Below are positions 25,661 through 35,055 of a DNA stretch of 64,000 bases, in pieces. How positions within the stretch are numbered: the first letter of the stretch is position 1; each line of letters starts with the position of its first letter. The position numbers and the translations under genes were made by a program. The notes beneath the pieces are model-generated. The model was given only the letters and a program-made list of their open reading frames with translations. It searched no databases and was not told the origin of the DNA. The stretch is from Candidatus Babelota bacterium (lineage in GTDB: Bacteria; Babelota; Babeliae; Babelales; Vermiphilaceae). The stretch is from the NCBI GenBank assembly GCA_029262615.1, contig JAJCZD010000007.1:124001-188000 (forward strand). Reading direction: 5' to 3'.

Positions 25661-26389
25661 CTATTGTTTTACAAAAAATGCTAAAAATTCTTTATTACCA
25701 GTTGCACCGGTAATTGGTGATTCGATTAGACCTTTTAACTCAAACCCGCACTGTTTAATGCCTGAAGTTATTTTTTCAATAACCTCTTGATGAATAGCAG
25801 GATCTTTAATAATTCCTTTTTTTCCAACCTGGTGTTTTTCTGCTTCAAATTGCGGCTTGATTAAGGTAATTAAATCTCCACCTTTTTTTATTATTTTAGC
25901 AACGGCATCCATTACTTTCAATAAAGAGATAAAAGATAGATCTAATGAAACCATATCTATTGGTTCAGGTAATCCACTCAAGGTTCGTAAATTAGTTCGT
26001 TCCATTAATACAACACGAGGGTCGTTTCTTATTTTTTCATGCACTTGGCCATAACCAACATCAACACCATAGATTTTTGTCGCTCCACGTTGTAATAAAC
26101 AATCGGTAAAACCACCAGTAGAAAGGCCTGCATCCAAAATTATTTTATCTGTAGGGTCAATAGCAAAATGATCGAGTGCTTTTTCCAATTTAAAACCAGC
26201 CCGTGAGACATATTTTGGCTCTTTGGCATTCAAAAGAATTTCAACATCAGGTTTAAGTTGGGTGCCCGGTTTGGTTATGGGGTGGTTATCAACCAATATT
26301 TTGCCCTGCATAATCCAACTTTGAATTTGCCGTCTTGAATATTGTGGATACTTCTCGAGAACAAGAGTGTCTAACCGTTTTTTTGCCAT
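25661..26389 (-). CDS. tlyA: TlyA-family rRNA methyltransferase
   Basis: A 242-residue protein. An S4 RNA-binding domain is at 1-60 (KKRLDTLVLEKYPQYSRRQI), then an FtsJ-like methyltransferase with SRAGFKLEKALDHF, SAM-binding LDAGLSTGGFTDCLLQRGA near 83, DLSFISL near 148 and LIKPQFE near 178. Known TlyA enzymes 2'-O-methylate 16S and/or 23S rRNA; older databases call them hemolysins. The start is two bases past the htrA stop with no clear Shine-Dalgarno, so translation is probably coupled. Confidence 0.93.
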   Translation of the reverse strand: MAKKRLDTLVLEKYPQYSRRQIQSWIMQGKILVDNHPITKPGTQLKPDVEILLNAKEPKYVSRAGFKLEKALDHFAIDPTDKIILDAGLSTGGFTDCLLQRGATKIYGVDVGYGQVHEKIRNDPRVVLMERTNLRTLSGLPEPIDMVSLDLSFISLLKVMDAVAKIIKKGGDLITLIKPQFEAEKHQVGKKGIIKDPAIHQEVIEKITSGIKQCGFELKGLIESPITGATGNKEFLAFFVKQ

Positions 26390-26391
26390 GG

Positions 26392-28056
26392 TTATGCAAA
26401 TGGCTTTTTAAGGTTGCCAGTTTGATCTAAGTTTGCTTGCAGTAATACTTTGACCGTTTCGGATAATGGATAACGATGCTCATTTGCCAATCGAGCTTCT
26501 TGCGCTAGTACTTTATCAAATGGTAATACTATTAACACATTTTCTGAAGAGCGCAAAACATTATCCGTAATTTTGAATGTTAAGAATTTACTACCCACAG
26601 AAGACTTTATAGCATTACGCAAATCATCAAGGCTGCTTACTTTCATACCATTTAATTCATTCAGGATAGAACCAATAGGTAAAGAACGAGAACGATAAAT
26701 TTCTGAATTTGGAAAAATATGTGACACGATCAATACTGGGTCGCTTTGATTTTTCATTTCAACATAGTGAGTCAACCCAGGTGCTACTTTATGCAATAAA
26801 CGAATATGGTTGAGTGTTAACGGCATCACTACCATCCCAGCAATAATTTCATAATCAATCTGTTCGTAACCAGGAAAAATGGTACGAATAGCAGGCAACT
26901 CAGCCTGAGAAAATTCAATAGTAAAATCTTTTCGCTCACCTTTTCGGTATACAATCAGATTAACATTTTCTCCAACCGACATTCGAGTTACATAATCAGA
27001 AATTGAAATTTTATCTTCTGACCATGAAACATTCATGTCACCATAAATGTCAAGACGATGACCATTAATCTCATACAACATATCACCACGTTGAACACCA
27101 CTTTTATAGAGAGTGCTATTTTTGAAAACCTCAACCACATAACAACCACCTGGTTGTGGGTTCCCTAAATATTCTGTCAAAGCATCACTAGCTTGATTAT
27201 AAATTATACCTAGAAATGGCTTACGTAATACTTTAACCTTTTTCAAATCGGCTAAGATGTTTGTCACATGATCGATTGGTATTATATAACCAACATTTTG
27301 AGCACCAGTTATGGCAGCAGTATTTATACCAATTACTTGACCTTTACCATTTAATAATGGCCCACCGGAATTCCCAGGGTTAATCGGCGCACTTATCTGA
27401 ATAAATTGATGCTCTCGTCCACTAATAACGCCGGTAGTACTTTTTAATGAATGCTGCCCTAGTGGATAACCAAGTGCCATAACCTCATCAGAACGGAAAA
27501 TATGATCCGAGCTACCAAGTTCTAGAAAGGGGATCTGGCCAAGCTCATCTTCTACTATTTTTTTTGATTCTTCTGTTAAACGGAGAAGTGCAACATCCCG
27601 TTCTGGACTATGGCCTACGAGCTCAACATCAATAATCCGTTTTCCTAAAGAAGGAATCGTGATCCAAATGGACATTGCCTGATTGACCACATGGGAATTG
27701 GTTAGTAAATGACCTTCATCATCAATAAAGAATGCGCTACCATAAACCGGTTGTTGGTTAGGCGCTCGATATGGTTGCAATAAATCAATATGAGCAATTT
27801 GCGCAAATACTTGAACCACCGTATCAGTAACTTTTTCCTGAATCGGACGCCATAACTCACGATTAGCAACCACTCGTTCAATATGTTGAACTGGTACATT
27901 AACTTGGCTTGCTAAATTGACTTTTTGTCCCTCAAGAGCATGTAAAACCTGTTTTATTGCTTGGCGATCCTGGATCACCTGGTAACCAAGGAAAAATACC
28001 AATAACAATAAGAGTGTGGCAACAATTACTAACCAATTTTTCTTTAAACAATGCAT
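26392..28056 (-). CDS. HtrA/DegP-like serine protease with two PDZ domains
   Basis: A 554-residue envelope protease. An N-terminal membrane segment (about 9-27) anchors it. The trypsin-like domain spans about 75-290 with His in LLTNSHVVN, Asp in SPERDVALLRL and Ser in NPGNSGGPLL. Two PDZ-like regions follow, near 300-400 (GGCYVVEVFKNSTLYKSGV, RGDMLYEINGH) and 430-530 (IVSHIFPNSEIYRS, IGSILNELNG). Members degrade or refold damaged envelope proteins. It is longer than DegP, with a tail after PDZ2. It starts an apparent operon with tlyA and the gene at 25337. Confidence 0.92.
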   Translation of the reverse strand: MHCLKKNWLVIVATLLLLLVFFLGYQVIQDRQAIKQVLHALEGQKVNLASQVNVPVQHIERVVANRELWRPIQEKVTDTVVQVFAQIAHIDLLQPYRAPNQQPVYGSAFFIDDEGHLLTNSHVVNQAMSIWITIPSLGKRIIDVELVGHSPERDVALLRLTEESKKIVEDELGQIPFLELGSSDHIFRSDEVMALGYPLGQHSLKSTTGVISGREHQFIQISAPINPGNSGGPLLNGKGQVIGINTAAITGAQNVGYIIPIDHVTNILADLKKVKVLRKPFLGIIYNQASDALTEYLGNPQPGGCYVVEVFKNSTLYKSGVQRGDMLYEINGHRLDIYGDMNVSWSEDKISISDYVTRMSVGENVNLIVYRKGERKDFTIEFSQAELPAIRTIFPGYEQIDYEIIAGMVVMPLTLNHIRLLHKVAPGLTHYVEMKNQSDPVLIVSHIFPNSEIYRSRSLPIGSILNELNGMKVSSLDDLRNAIKSSVGSKFLTFKITDNVLRSSENVLIVLPFDKVLAQEARLANEHRYPLSETVKVLLQANLDQTGNLKKPFA

Positions 28057-28207
28057 AAAATTACCTTTGATATCATATTTTCAAAAAGTTCTTTTAGTTT
28101 AACCAAAATTAAAATTAAAACCAATGATACAAAGCAAGAGAAATATTGCCAAAATAAGCATTCCTGTTACCATAAAATAATATTTGTTTGCAAAATAGGA
28201 GAAAACC

Positions 28208-29518
28208 TTGAGTTCCGAATCGGTGAGCCTAGATAAAATTGTCGCTTTATGTAAACGCCGTGGCTTTGTCTATCAATCCTCTGATATTTATGGGGGGTTA
28301 AATGGTGTTTATGATTTTGGCCCCTTAGGAACCTTATTAAAACAAAACATTCGTAATGCATGGGTCCAATCTCTCAAAGAAACTGATAAAGATATTGTCT
28401 TTTTTGAAGGTGCAATACTCGGTTCCTACGATGTTTGGAAAGCATCTGGGCATGCTGAGAACTTTAATGATCCGATGGTTGATTGCTTGAACTGTAAAAA
28501 AAGATATCGGGCAGATGAGATCAATCTAGAAAAGCCATGCCCAGCTTGTGGAAAAAAAGAATTTACTCGTGCTCGTCAGTTTAATATGATGTTCAAAACC
28601 AATCTTGGTGCTGCAGCTGATGAGGCCTCGATCGCTTATTTACGTCCCGAAACAGCACAATCAATTTTTACCAATTTTAAAAACGTTATCTCAACAACTC
28701 GAGTACAGATTCCTTTTGGTATTGCACAAATTGGTAAAGCATTTCGTAATGAAATCACACCAAAACAATTTTTATTCCGTATGCGTGAGTTTGAGCAAAT
28801 GGAACTTGAGTGGTTTTGTAAAAAGGAAAATACTGACACCTACTTTAAGTATTGGATTAAAGAGCGTGAAAAGTTTTATGATATTATCGATATAAAAAAA
28901 GAAAATCTACGTTTACAGCCACATGATAAAAATGAACTGTCTCATTACTCAAGCCAAACTACTGATATCGAATATCATTTCCCATTTGGTTGGAAAGAGT
29001 TAGAAGGTATTGCTGATCGTGGTAATTTTGATTTAACACAACACAGTAATCAATCTGGAAAAGAGCTCACTGTGTACGATGAACAAACCAAGCAGTCCTA
29101 TATTCCCGATGTGGTTGAATGCTCTGTTGGGGTAGATCGAATGTTTTTAATGGTTTTATTTGATGCCTACACACAAGATACTATTGATGGCCAGGAGCGA
29201 ATTGTCTTGAAAATAAGTCCAAAGCTCGCGCCCATTAAAGCAGCATTTTTACCTTTAACAAAAAAACTATCTGATGAATTTTTACCATTCTACAAAAAAA
29301 TAAAAAAACAAACCGGCTTTGATATGCAGTTTGATGTTTCCGGCTCTATTGGTAAACGCTATCGGCGTCAAGATGAGATTGGTACACCTGTATGTTTTAC
29401 GTACGATTTTGATAGTCAAAAAGATGGTAAGGTTACCGCTAGAAACCGGAACACAACAAAGCAAGAACGTATTGCTATCGATCAACTTGAAACTTATCTA
29501 CAAAATGTTTTACAATAA
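28208..29518 (+). CDS. glyS: Glycyl-tRNA synthetase, homodimeric type
   Basis: A 436-residue class II synthetase (GlyQS/eukaryote-like alpha2 type, not the alpha2beta2 type). It has RRGFVYQSSDIYGG at the start, CLNCKKRYRAD and PCPACGKKEF (a CxxC zinc pair), GIAQIGKAFRNEITPKQFLFRMREFEQ split over motif 2 and GVDRMFLMVLFD (motif 3), and the anticodon domain after 330. The start is TTG at 28208: AGGAG lies six bases before it and no ATG is available in the conserved N-terminus. Confidence 0.94.
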   Translation: MSSESVSLDKIVALCKRRGFVYQSSDIYGGLNGVYDFGPLGTLLKQNIRNAWVQSLKETDKDIVFFEGAILGSYDVWKASGHAENFNDPMVDCLNCKKRYRADEINLEKPCPACGKKEFTRARQFNMMFKTNLGAAADEASIAYLRPETAQSIFTNFKNVISTTRVQIPFGIAQIGKAFRNEITPKQFLFRMREFEQMELEWFCKKENTDTYFKYWIKEREKFYDIIDIKKENLRLQPHDKNELSHYSSQTTDIEYHFPFGWKELEGIADRGNFDLTQHSNQSGKELTVYDEQTKQSYIPDVVECSVGVDRMFLMVLFDAYTQDTIDGQERIVLKISPKLAPIKAAFLPLTKKLSDEFLPFYKKIKKQTGFDMQFDVSGSIGKRYRRQDEIGTPVCFTYDFDSQKDGKVTARNRNTTKQERIAIDQLETYLQNVLQ

Positions 29519-29551
29519 AAAGATGATACTCATTTTAGCTAAAGTGAAATA

Positions 29552-30130
29552 ATGTTAAAAGCAGCTTATCATTGGATGGGTGAAAAGGTTTACTCAAAAT
29601 ATGCAACCTTTACTCTCGCCTTTTTATTTTTCTTGGAAGCAATTTTTTTGCTCATTCCGACCGATCCAATGTTAATTTTTTATTGCTTTGAACGCCGTGA
29701 TAAGGCTTTATTTTATGCGACTATTGCAACCATTGGTTCAGTGCTTGGCGGTATTACCAGTTACTTTATTGGTTTTTGGTTTGCTGACTGGATTAGTGCA
29801 TATGTCCTGAACTCATGGGCTGCTGAGTATTACAAATCATTTTGCACACTGTATCTTAAATACCAAAACTGGGCTATATTCCTTGCCGGTTTCACTCCTA
29901 TTCCGTATAAAATCGCTACTATCTCAGCAGGATTTTGTAAGCTGCCACTTATTCCTTTTATTGTTCTTTCTATTGCTTCACGCGGGGCACGGTTTTTTTT
30001 ATACGCAGGAATAATTCTTACCTGGGGCGAGCAGGTAAAAGATATTGTTGAAAAATATATTAATATAATTGCAATTGGCGTCTTAGTGCTTATTATTAGC
30101 GTTATTTGGTTATTTTCTTTGTTACGATAA
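29552..30130 (+). CDS. YqaA-type VTT-domain membrane protein
   Basis: A 192-residue integral membrane protein with about five hydrophobic segments. It carries the DedA/YqaA hallmarks: an N-terminal reentrant-like region (FFLEAIFLLIPTDPML) and FTPIPYKIATISAGFCKLP followed by SIASRGARFFLYA. Related proteins are thought to act as lipid scramblases or flippases for undecaprenyl-phosphate or PE; the exact role of this subgroup is not established. It follows glyS by 33 bases and precedes ktrB by 17. Confidence 0.85.
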   Translation: MLKAAYHWMGEKVYSKYATFTLAFLFFLEAIFLLIPTDPMLIFYCFERRDKALFYATIATIGSVLGGITSYFIGFWFADWISAYVLNSWAAEYYKSFCTLYLKYQNWAIFLAGFTPIPYKIATISAGFCKLPLIPFIVLSIASRGARFFLYAGIILTWGEQVKDIVEKYINIIAIGVLVLIISVIWLFSLLR

Positions 30131-30147
30131 AATAGGATTTAATAAAA

Positions 30148-31494
30148 ATGGTCAAACGTTCTCTCTCGCAATTTTCACCAAGTAAATTTATTTTTTTATC
30201 AATATTTTTTACGATTGTAATAGGTACCTTCTTACTTTCACTACCAATTTCTCGCACTCAGCCCGTTGATCTGCTCGATCTCTTTTTTACTGCAACCTCT
30301 GCAACGTGTGTGACCGGATTATTTGCAATACCTATGAGCAGCTTTACTACATTTGGCCACAGTGTAATACTTGGTTTGATTCAGGTTGGTGGACTTGGCC
30401 TTATTACCCTCACCTTATTTGTGCTTTATTTGTTTGTTAATGTTGGCCTAGCAACACAATTAATGGCAGGAAAACTTCTGGATATGGAATCCTGGACTAG
30501 TGTTAAACGACTGCTATACTTTATTATTGGATTTACTCTTTTTTGTGAGCTATCGGGTGCTCTCATATTATTTAGCACCTTTAAGCAATTATATCCAACC
30601 TCCTATGCCTGGTTTTTGTCCTTTTTTTACTCAATTTCATCTTTTTGTTCTGCAGGAATGCCATTACTCGCAGATAATATGGAAGTATATCAAAGTAATT
30701 ACACTATTTTATCTGTCATGACCTCCTTAATGTTTTTAGGTGGGCTTGGGTTTGTGACTTTATTTGAAATTAAAGGCTATATTTGGGCTAAACTCAAAAA
30801 AACTCGGCACGTATTTTCGCTCCATTCAAAAATTAACTTGTCGATGACTGCAATTACTATAAGTATTTGCGCTCTTTTAATTTGTTTTTTGGAGTGGGGA
30901 AATGCCTTTGCTGGAATGAATCCATTTTTAAAAATAATTACTATACTATTTCATACCTTATCATTCCGCAGTACAGGCTGGGCAACTGTCCCTATTATAG
31001 ATTTACAACGTGCCTCAATTTTCCTCATGATGGTAAGCACCTTTATTGGAGCATCTCCTGGTTCAACGGGCTCTGGAATTAAAATGACAACCTTAGCAAT
31101 CTACTTAGCAACCATAAAGGCATCTATTTTTGGCAAAGCTCATGTTAACATCAAAGGCCGCAAGATCGAACGTGAACAAGTTAACCAAGTGTTTTCCATT
31201 GTTTCACTCAGTATTATTTGGATCATCCTTTGTACATTTGCCCTTTTAATTACCGAAACAAGCTGGCACTTATTCCAAATGCTATTTGAAGTTGTTTCTG
31301 CTTTTGCTACACTTGGCATCTCCTTAAGTTCTCATGCATTGAGCCCTTTTGGAAAAATATTAATCATAATTACTATGATTATTGGACGTATTGGCTCATT
31401 AACACTCGTTTGGGCATTACGTGCAATGACCTTACGAAGAAAAGCAGGCATTGTTGAAGCACAATATCCAGTTGAACGAGTTATTTTGAGTTAA
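30148..31494 (+). CDS. ktrB: Potassium uptake channel subunit KtrB/TrkH
   Basis: A 448-residue polytopic membrane protein with four pore loops, each carrying the filter Gly: SATCVTGL near 55, SSFCSAGMP near 170, LSFRSTGWAT near 275 and SAFATLGISL near 390. Length fits KtrB better than the longer TrkH. It passes K+ (often with Na+) inward and is gated by the RCK protein encoded 15 bases downstream. AGGA precedes the start. Confidence 0.92.
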   Translation: MVKRSLSQFSPSKFIFLSIFFTIVIGTFLLSLPISRTQPVDLLDLFFTATSATCVTGLFAIPMSSFTTFGHSVILGLIQVGGLGLITLTLFVLYLFVNVGLATQLMAGKLLDMESWTSVKRLLYFIIGFTLFCELSGALILFSTFKQLYPTSYAWFLSFFYSISSFCSAGMPLLADNMEVYQSNYTILSVMTSLMFLGGLGFVTLFEIKGYIWAKLKKTRHVFSLHSKINLSMTAITISICALLICFLEWGNAFAGMNPFLKIITILFHTLSFRSTGWATVPIIDLQRASIFLMMVSTFIGASPGSTGSGIKMTTLAIYLATIKASIFGKAHVNIKGRKIEREQVNQVFSIVSLSIIWIILCTFALLITETSWHLFQMLFEVVSAFATLGISLSSHALSPFGKILIIITMIIGRIGSLTLVWALRAMTLRRKAGIVEAQYPVERVILS

Positions 31495-31509
31495 AATGGT
31501 AGGAATACA

Positions 31510-32148
31510 ATGAAATTTTGCGTTATTGGACTAGGAAGATTGGGATATCAATTGGCAACGGGGCTTGCGGAACAAGGCATGGAAGTAATGGCTGTTGATA
31601 GTAATGAAGCAATCATAGCTTCTATTCGTGATCATGTAACCCAAGCTATTTGTATGCGAATAACCGATGAGGCCTCACTACGCTCAATTGGTATAGAAGA
31701 AATCGATACAGTAATTGTTGCAGTTGGAGAAAATTTCTCCCAGTCAATCCTGATTACCGTTTTATTAAAAAAATTAAAAGTTAAACGAATTATTACACGC
31801 GCAATTAATAACATTCATAAAGAAATTTTAAAATTAGTTGGAGCAGATGAGGTTATCTTACCAGAACAGCAAGTAGGCATCGCACTAGCAGACCGGCTGA
31901 GTACACCATTTACCGATTTGAGCAGAGTATCAAGCGATTTTTCGGTTGGGCAATTTACCACCCCACAAAAATTTGTTGGTAAAACGGTTGCCGATCTTGA
32001 TATTTACCAAAAATATAATGTTAAATTTATTGGCATCAAAAAAGGTGATGAGATTGTCACTACCGCTCGTGATTATATAATAACAGAAGATGATAAAATT
32101 ATATTAGCCGGTAAAAATACTGATTTATACAAAATTACAAAATTGTAA
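31510..32148 (+). CDS. ktrA: Potassium uptake regulatory subunit KtrA/TrkA (RCK)
   Basis: A 212-residue cytosolic protein. The RCK_N Rossmann domain is at 1-125 (VIGLGRLGYQLATGLAEQG, then AVDSNE), the RCK_C domain at about 140-212 (FVGKTVADLDI, DDKIILAG). It binds nucleotides such as NAD(H), ATP or ADP and gates KtrB. A single RCK_N-RCK_C unit, as in KtrA, not the doubled TrkA of enterics. Same operon as ktrB. Confidence 0.93.
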   Translation: MKFCVIGLGRLGYQLATGLAEQGMEVMAVDSNEAIIASIRDHVTQAICMRITDEASLRSIGIEEIDTVIVAVGENFSQSILITVLLKKLKVKRIITRAINNIHKEILKLVGADEVILPEQQVGIALADRLSTPFTDLSRVSSDFSVGQFTTPQKFVGKTVADLDIYQKYNVKFIGIKKGDEIVTTARDYIITEDDKIILAGKNTDLYKITKL

Positions 32149-32172
32149 ACTAATACAAAATTAGCGCGTAAA

Positions 32173-32204
32173 AAAACCCCGGGTTTTATCCCGGGGTTTT
32201 AAAT
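32173..32204. terminator. Bidirectional terminator between ktrA and rplU
   Basis: AAAACCCCGGG (32173-32183) pairs perfectly with CCCGGGGTTTT (32190-32200) around a six-base loop. It lies between two convergent genes, with T-rich tails on both strands. Confidence 0.92.
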
Positions 32205-32218
32205 TTTATTGAACTATT

Positions 32219-32548
32219 TTAGATAGATTCAATACGCACAACGGTTATTTTTTGGCGATGGCCTTTTTTGACCCGAACTTTCTTACGACGCTTAAATTTA
32301 AAAACGACTAATTTTGGCCCTTTTGTTTGTTTCACAATTGAGGCCTTAATAGTTGCTTCCAAATGAGGTTTGCCGAATTCAAAGTTACCTTGACCATCCT
32401 TGCGGAAAAGGACCTCTGTGAATTCAACTTCTTGACCAGGCTCACCTTCAAGCTTTTCTATGGCAATAGTTTTGCCCTCAACAGCTTGATATTGTTTGCC
32501 ACCAGTCTGAAAAATAGCATATTTTTCGATATATTCTTTTGTTTCCAT
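32219..32548 (-). CDS. rplU: 50S ribosomal protein L21
   Basis: A 109-residue protein. KYAIFQTGGKQYQAVEGK near residue 9 and VFKFKRRKKVRVKKGHRQ near 83 are the L21 signature. An extra N-terminal METKEYIE is present before the usual start; AGGAA supports the ATG ending at 32548. Binds 23S rRNA near L20. The normal partner rpmA (L27) does not follow; a terminator does. Confidence 0.96.
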   Translation of the reverse strand: METKEYIEKYAIFQTGGKQYQAVEGKTIAIEKLEGEPGQEVEFTEVLFRKDGQGNFEFGKPHLEATIKASIVKQTKGPKLVVFKFKRRKKVRVKKGHRQKITVVRIESI

Positions 32549-32655
32549 AAATGTTCCTACTCTGGGATTACTTTTGCAAAATTTGCAGGATATGAGTATA
32601 GTATAGCAAAAAATATACTTAAATCTAGCGCTTTTTAACCAAAAAAAGGACCCTC

Positions 32656-32994
32656 GTGCAAAATTTTCTTATTTTTCCGTTTTGTGCACTTTTGATGACC
32701 GTTAATGGCATTTGGGCTGAAAATGAAAGAAATCTTATCAAGCAATACAAATCTAGAGACATAAATATTTGCATCATTGAAACTATCCATGAAAAAGCCT
32801 ATTGTATTGCAACTCTTCATCACTTTATATGCTTTCTAAAGTTTTTCAATATAACTGATCCTATAAATCTACCGATTAAAATATGTGCTTCACCCATTTA
32901 TGCTTTGGCTCTTCCCTTTTTGATTGTTATAGAAGGAAAAATAATTAAACATTTTTCGGGTTATTGCCTCAATAAATATTATACTTCTCAATGA
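32656..32994 (+). CDS. Small exported or membrane hypothetical protein (GTG start)
   Basis: A 112-residue protein opening at GTG 32656, five bases after AAAGGA. Residues 1-21 look like a signal peptide (FPFCALLMTVNGIWA), and a second hydrophobic segment lies at about 82-95 (PIYALALPFLIVIEG). Cys-rich for its size (six Cys). No family is recognised. A terminator follows, which supports it being a transcribed unit. Confidence 0.5.
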   Translation: MQNFLIFPFCALLMTVNGIWAENERNLIKQYKSRDINICIIETIHEKAYCIATLHHFICFLKFFNITDPINLPIKICASPIYALALPFLIVIEGKIIKHFSGYCLNKYYTSQ

Positions 32995-33041
32995 AATACT
33001 GCTTGCCAAAACGGATTAAAGCCTTTAGAGTAAATAGTTGT

Positions 33042-33067
33042 CCCCTATTTATTTAGGGGCTTTTTTC
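33042..33067 (+). terminator. Terminator upstream of the nucleotide translocase
   Basis: CCCCTA (33042-33047) pairs with TAGGGG (33054-33059) across six bases and is followed by CTTTTTT. Confidence 0.8.
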
Positions 33068-33124
33068 ATTACGAGATTTCTAAACACAATATAACTTTTC
33101 TATTTTTGGAAGGAAGGAGCTGTT

Positions 33125-34528
33125 ATGGTTACCAGCATTGTTCAATTTTTCTACCCGGATCTAACCGATGAACAGGTCACAAAATTTGGCTTGTTATCGA
33201 TGACGTTTTTCTGCATCATTGGTTCCTATTGGATGCTTCGCCTTTTAAAAGACACAATCTTTTTCAAGATAGCCTTTCCTGCAAGCCTTGGCTGGGCAGC
33301 AAATCAAGGTGCACTCTATCAGCCCTTAGCTAAAATCTATTCCGTTGCGATCGTGTTTTTTGTTGTGCTCATTTATTCAAAACTGGTTGATCTTTTTGAG
33401 AAACATAAACTTTTCTATATCATCTGTTCCTTTTACACCGTGGTTTTCTTGGGCATCACAGCCTTACTAGCAGTCAATAGCATATATGGTTCAGCATTTC
33501 TTGGTAAAAACCTATTAGCACTGCTTGGTTGGGGTTCTTATTTTGGTATTGAAAGTTTTGGCTCAATTCTAGTAGCACTCTTTTGGTCATTCACCGTCAG
33601 TGTTACAGCAACCTCTGCGGCAAAAAAAGGTTTTCCTTTTATTGTAGCTGGCGCACAAATTGGTAGTATTTTAGGATCTGCTTTACCATTTTTTGCGAAA
33701 AATATTGGTATTTGGCAGCTCTTTTTAATTGCAACTATGTTAGTTGTCTGTGTAATGTTCTTAATTCACACATTTATTACCGTAATTCCAAAAGAAGATA
33801 GAATTGGAGATAAAAAAGCAGCAGAAACCGCAAAGAAAAAGGGAGGCTTTGTAGAATTTGTAGTAGGTTTTGTTGCTGGTATTAAATTATTGCTGACCCG
33901 TAAATACCTTTTTGGTGTTTTGATTCTTTCTACTTTTTATGAAGTAGTTGGTACTATTGTTGACTATCAAATGAAAGCGCAAGCAAGTATGTTACCTGAA
34001 TATGCTTCTGCGGAAGGGTTTGCACGATTTATGAGTACCTTTGGTGTGTGCGTTAACAGCCTTTCATTTCTTATGGCATTATTAGGAACCGCTTATATAA
34101 TGAAGCAATTTGGTCTTCGTTTTTGCTTGCTTTTATATCCAACAGTATTGGGTATTGCAGTGATTGCTTTGTATTGGTTTTATACCTTGGGACCCTCACC
34201 ATCACAATTGTTATTTGCAACCTTTGGTGTAATGATTTTGGCAAAAGGCTTGAGCTATGCAGTTAATAACCCTGCTAAAGAAATGATGTATATCCCAACA
34301 AGTAAAGACGCTAAGTTTAAAGCAAAAGGTTGGGTTGATATGTTTGGTGGCCGTACCGCAAAAATGGGTGGCGCACAAGTAACCAATGCCCTTAAGCACA
34401 ATCTTGGTTCATTAATGATGTATGGTACTTTCATCTCACTAGGTTTAATTGGTGTTTGGTTAGCTGTTGCGGTGTATGTTGGTAACAAAAACAAACAACT
34501 TGTTGATTCTGGTGAAATCGTAGAATAA
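33125..34528 (+). CDS. ATP/ADP (nucleotide) translocase, NTT/Tlc family
   Basis: A 467-residue inner-membrane protein with about 11-12 hydrophobic segments. It has the NTT hallmarks: LRLLKDTIFF near residue 39, a Lys-rich loop at about 224-242 between the halves, and SYAVNNPAKEMMYIPTS near 379 followed by KFKAKGWVDMFGGR. The family exchanges host ATP for ADP in Rickettsia, Chlamydiae, Dependentiae and plastids, or carries other nucleotides. AAGGAAGGAG gives one of the strongest ribosome sites in the window. Its presence argues for an intracellular, energy-scavenging life. Substrate preference cannot be read from sequence. Confidence 0.95.
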   Translation: MVTSIVQFFYPDLTDEQVTKFGLLSMTFFCIIGSYWMLRLLKDTIFFKIAFPASLGWAANQGALYQPLAKIYSVAIVFFVVLIYSKLVDLFEKHKLFYIICSFYTVVFLGITALLAVNSIYGSAFLGKNLLALLGWGSYFGIESFGSILVALFWSFTVSVTATSAAKKGFPFIVAGAQIGSILGSALPFFAKNIGIWQLFLIATMLVVCVMFLIHTFITVIPKEDRIGDKKAAETAKKKGGFVEFVVGFVAGIKLLLTRKYLFGVLILSTFYEVVGTIVDYQMKAQASMLPEYASAEGFARFMSTFGVCVNSLSFLMALLGTAYIMKQFGLRFCLLLYPTVLGIAVIALYWFYTLGPSPSQLLFATFGVMILAKGLSYAVNNPAKEMMYIPTSKDAKFKAKGWVDMFGGRTAKMGGAQVTNALKHNLGSLMMYGTFISLGLIGVWLAVAVYVGNKNKQLVDSGEIVE

Positions 34529-34551
34529 ATTATTTAATTTAAAACATTTTT

Positions 34552-34586
34552 AAAAGAGTCGATTGCACAAGTCGGCTCTTTTTTAT
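34552..34586 (+). terminator. Terminator after the nucleotide translocase
   Basis: AAAAGAGTCGA pairs with TCGGCTCTTTT (11 bp with one G-T pair) across nine bases, followed by more T. Confidence 0.85.
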
Positions 34587-34620
34587 ACTTTGAAAAACAA
34601 ATATAATTTGGAATTATACA

Positions 34621-34992
34621 ATGAAATATTTATTACTTTTTTTACTCTCCCCACTTGTTTTATTTTCAATGAATCAGTCAGAACAACTTACAAAAGCAAA
34701 GAAAGGTCTTGAATTATTCCACAGACTTTTAAAGTTAGAAGTACCACATAATTTTCTAAATTCAAATCAACTTATTTTTTTTGATATGGGAAAGAACGAA
34801 CTTGTATTGTTTTTATATAATAAAAAAACTGATCATCTGGCAAAGGCTCAACTATACTTTGAGGATGCTTCAAATCCTTTAGCTACAACAGAAGAGATTC
34901 TTCCTCTAGCAAAATATGCCGCTATCACCACAATAAAACTGAATGGCAATGATCATTTGCTTAAGTATTACAAAACAACGGCACCTAATTAG
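34621..34992 (+). CDS. Small exported hypothetical protein
   Basis: A 123-residue protein; signal peptide 1-18 (MKYLLLFLLSPLVLFSM). The mature part begins with a helix (QSEQLTKAKKGLELFHRLL) and continues with beta-like stretches. Not recognised. A TATAAT box at 34602-34607 implies a very short 5' leader; only a weak GGAA ribosome site lies before the ATG. Confidence 0.65.
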   Translation: MKYLLLFLLSPLVLFSMNQSEQLTKAKKGLELFHRLLKLEVPHNFLNSNQLIFFDMGKNELVLFLYNKKTDHLAKAQLYFEDASNPLATTEEILPLAKYAAITTIKLNGNDHLLKYYKTTAPN

Positions 34993-35055
34993 ATTTTTAC
35001 CGTACGGCATACACAATTTATAAGCTGGCAACATCATTTAGAAAAATATGCTAGA

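Noticed and set aside
32549-32655. L27 (rpmA) next to L21
   Set aside because: Not present on either side; the downstream side holds a terminator and ktrA.
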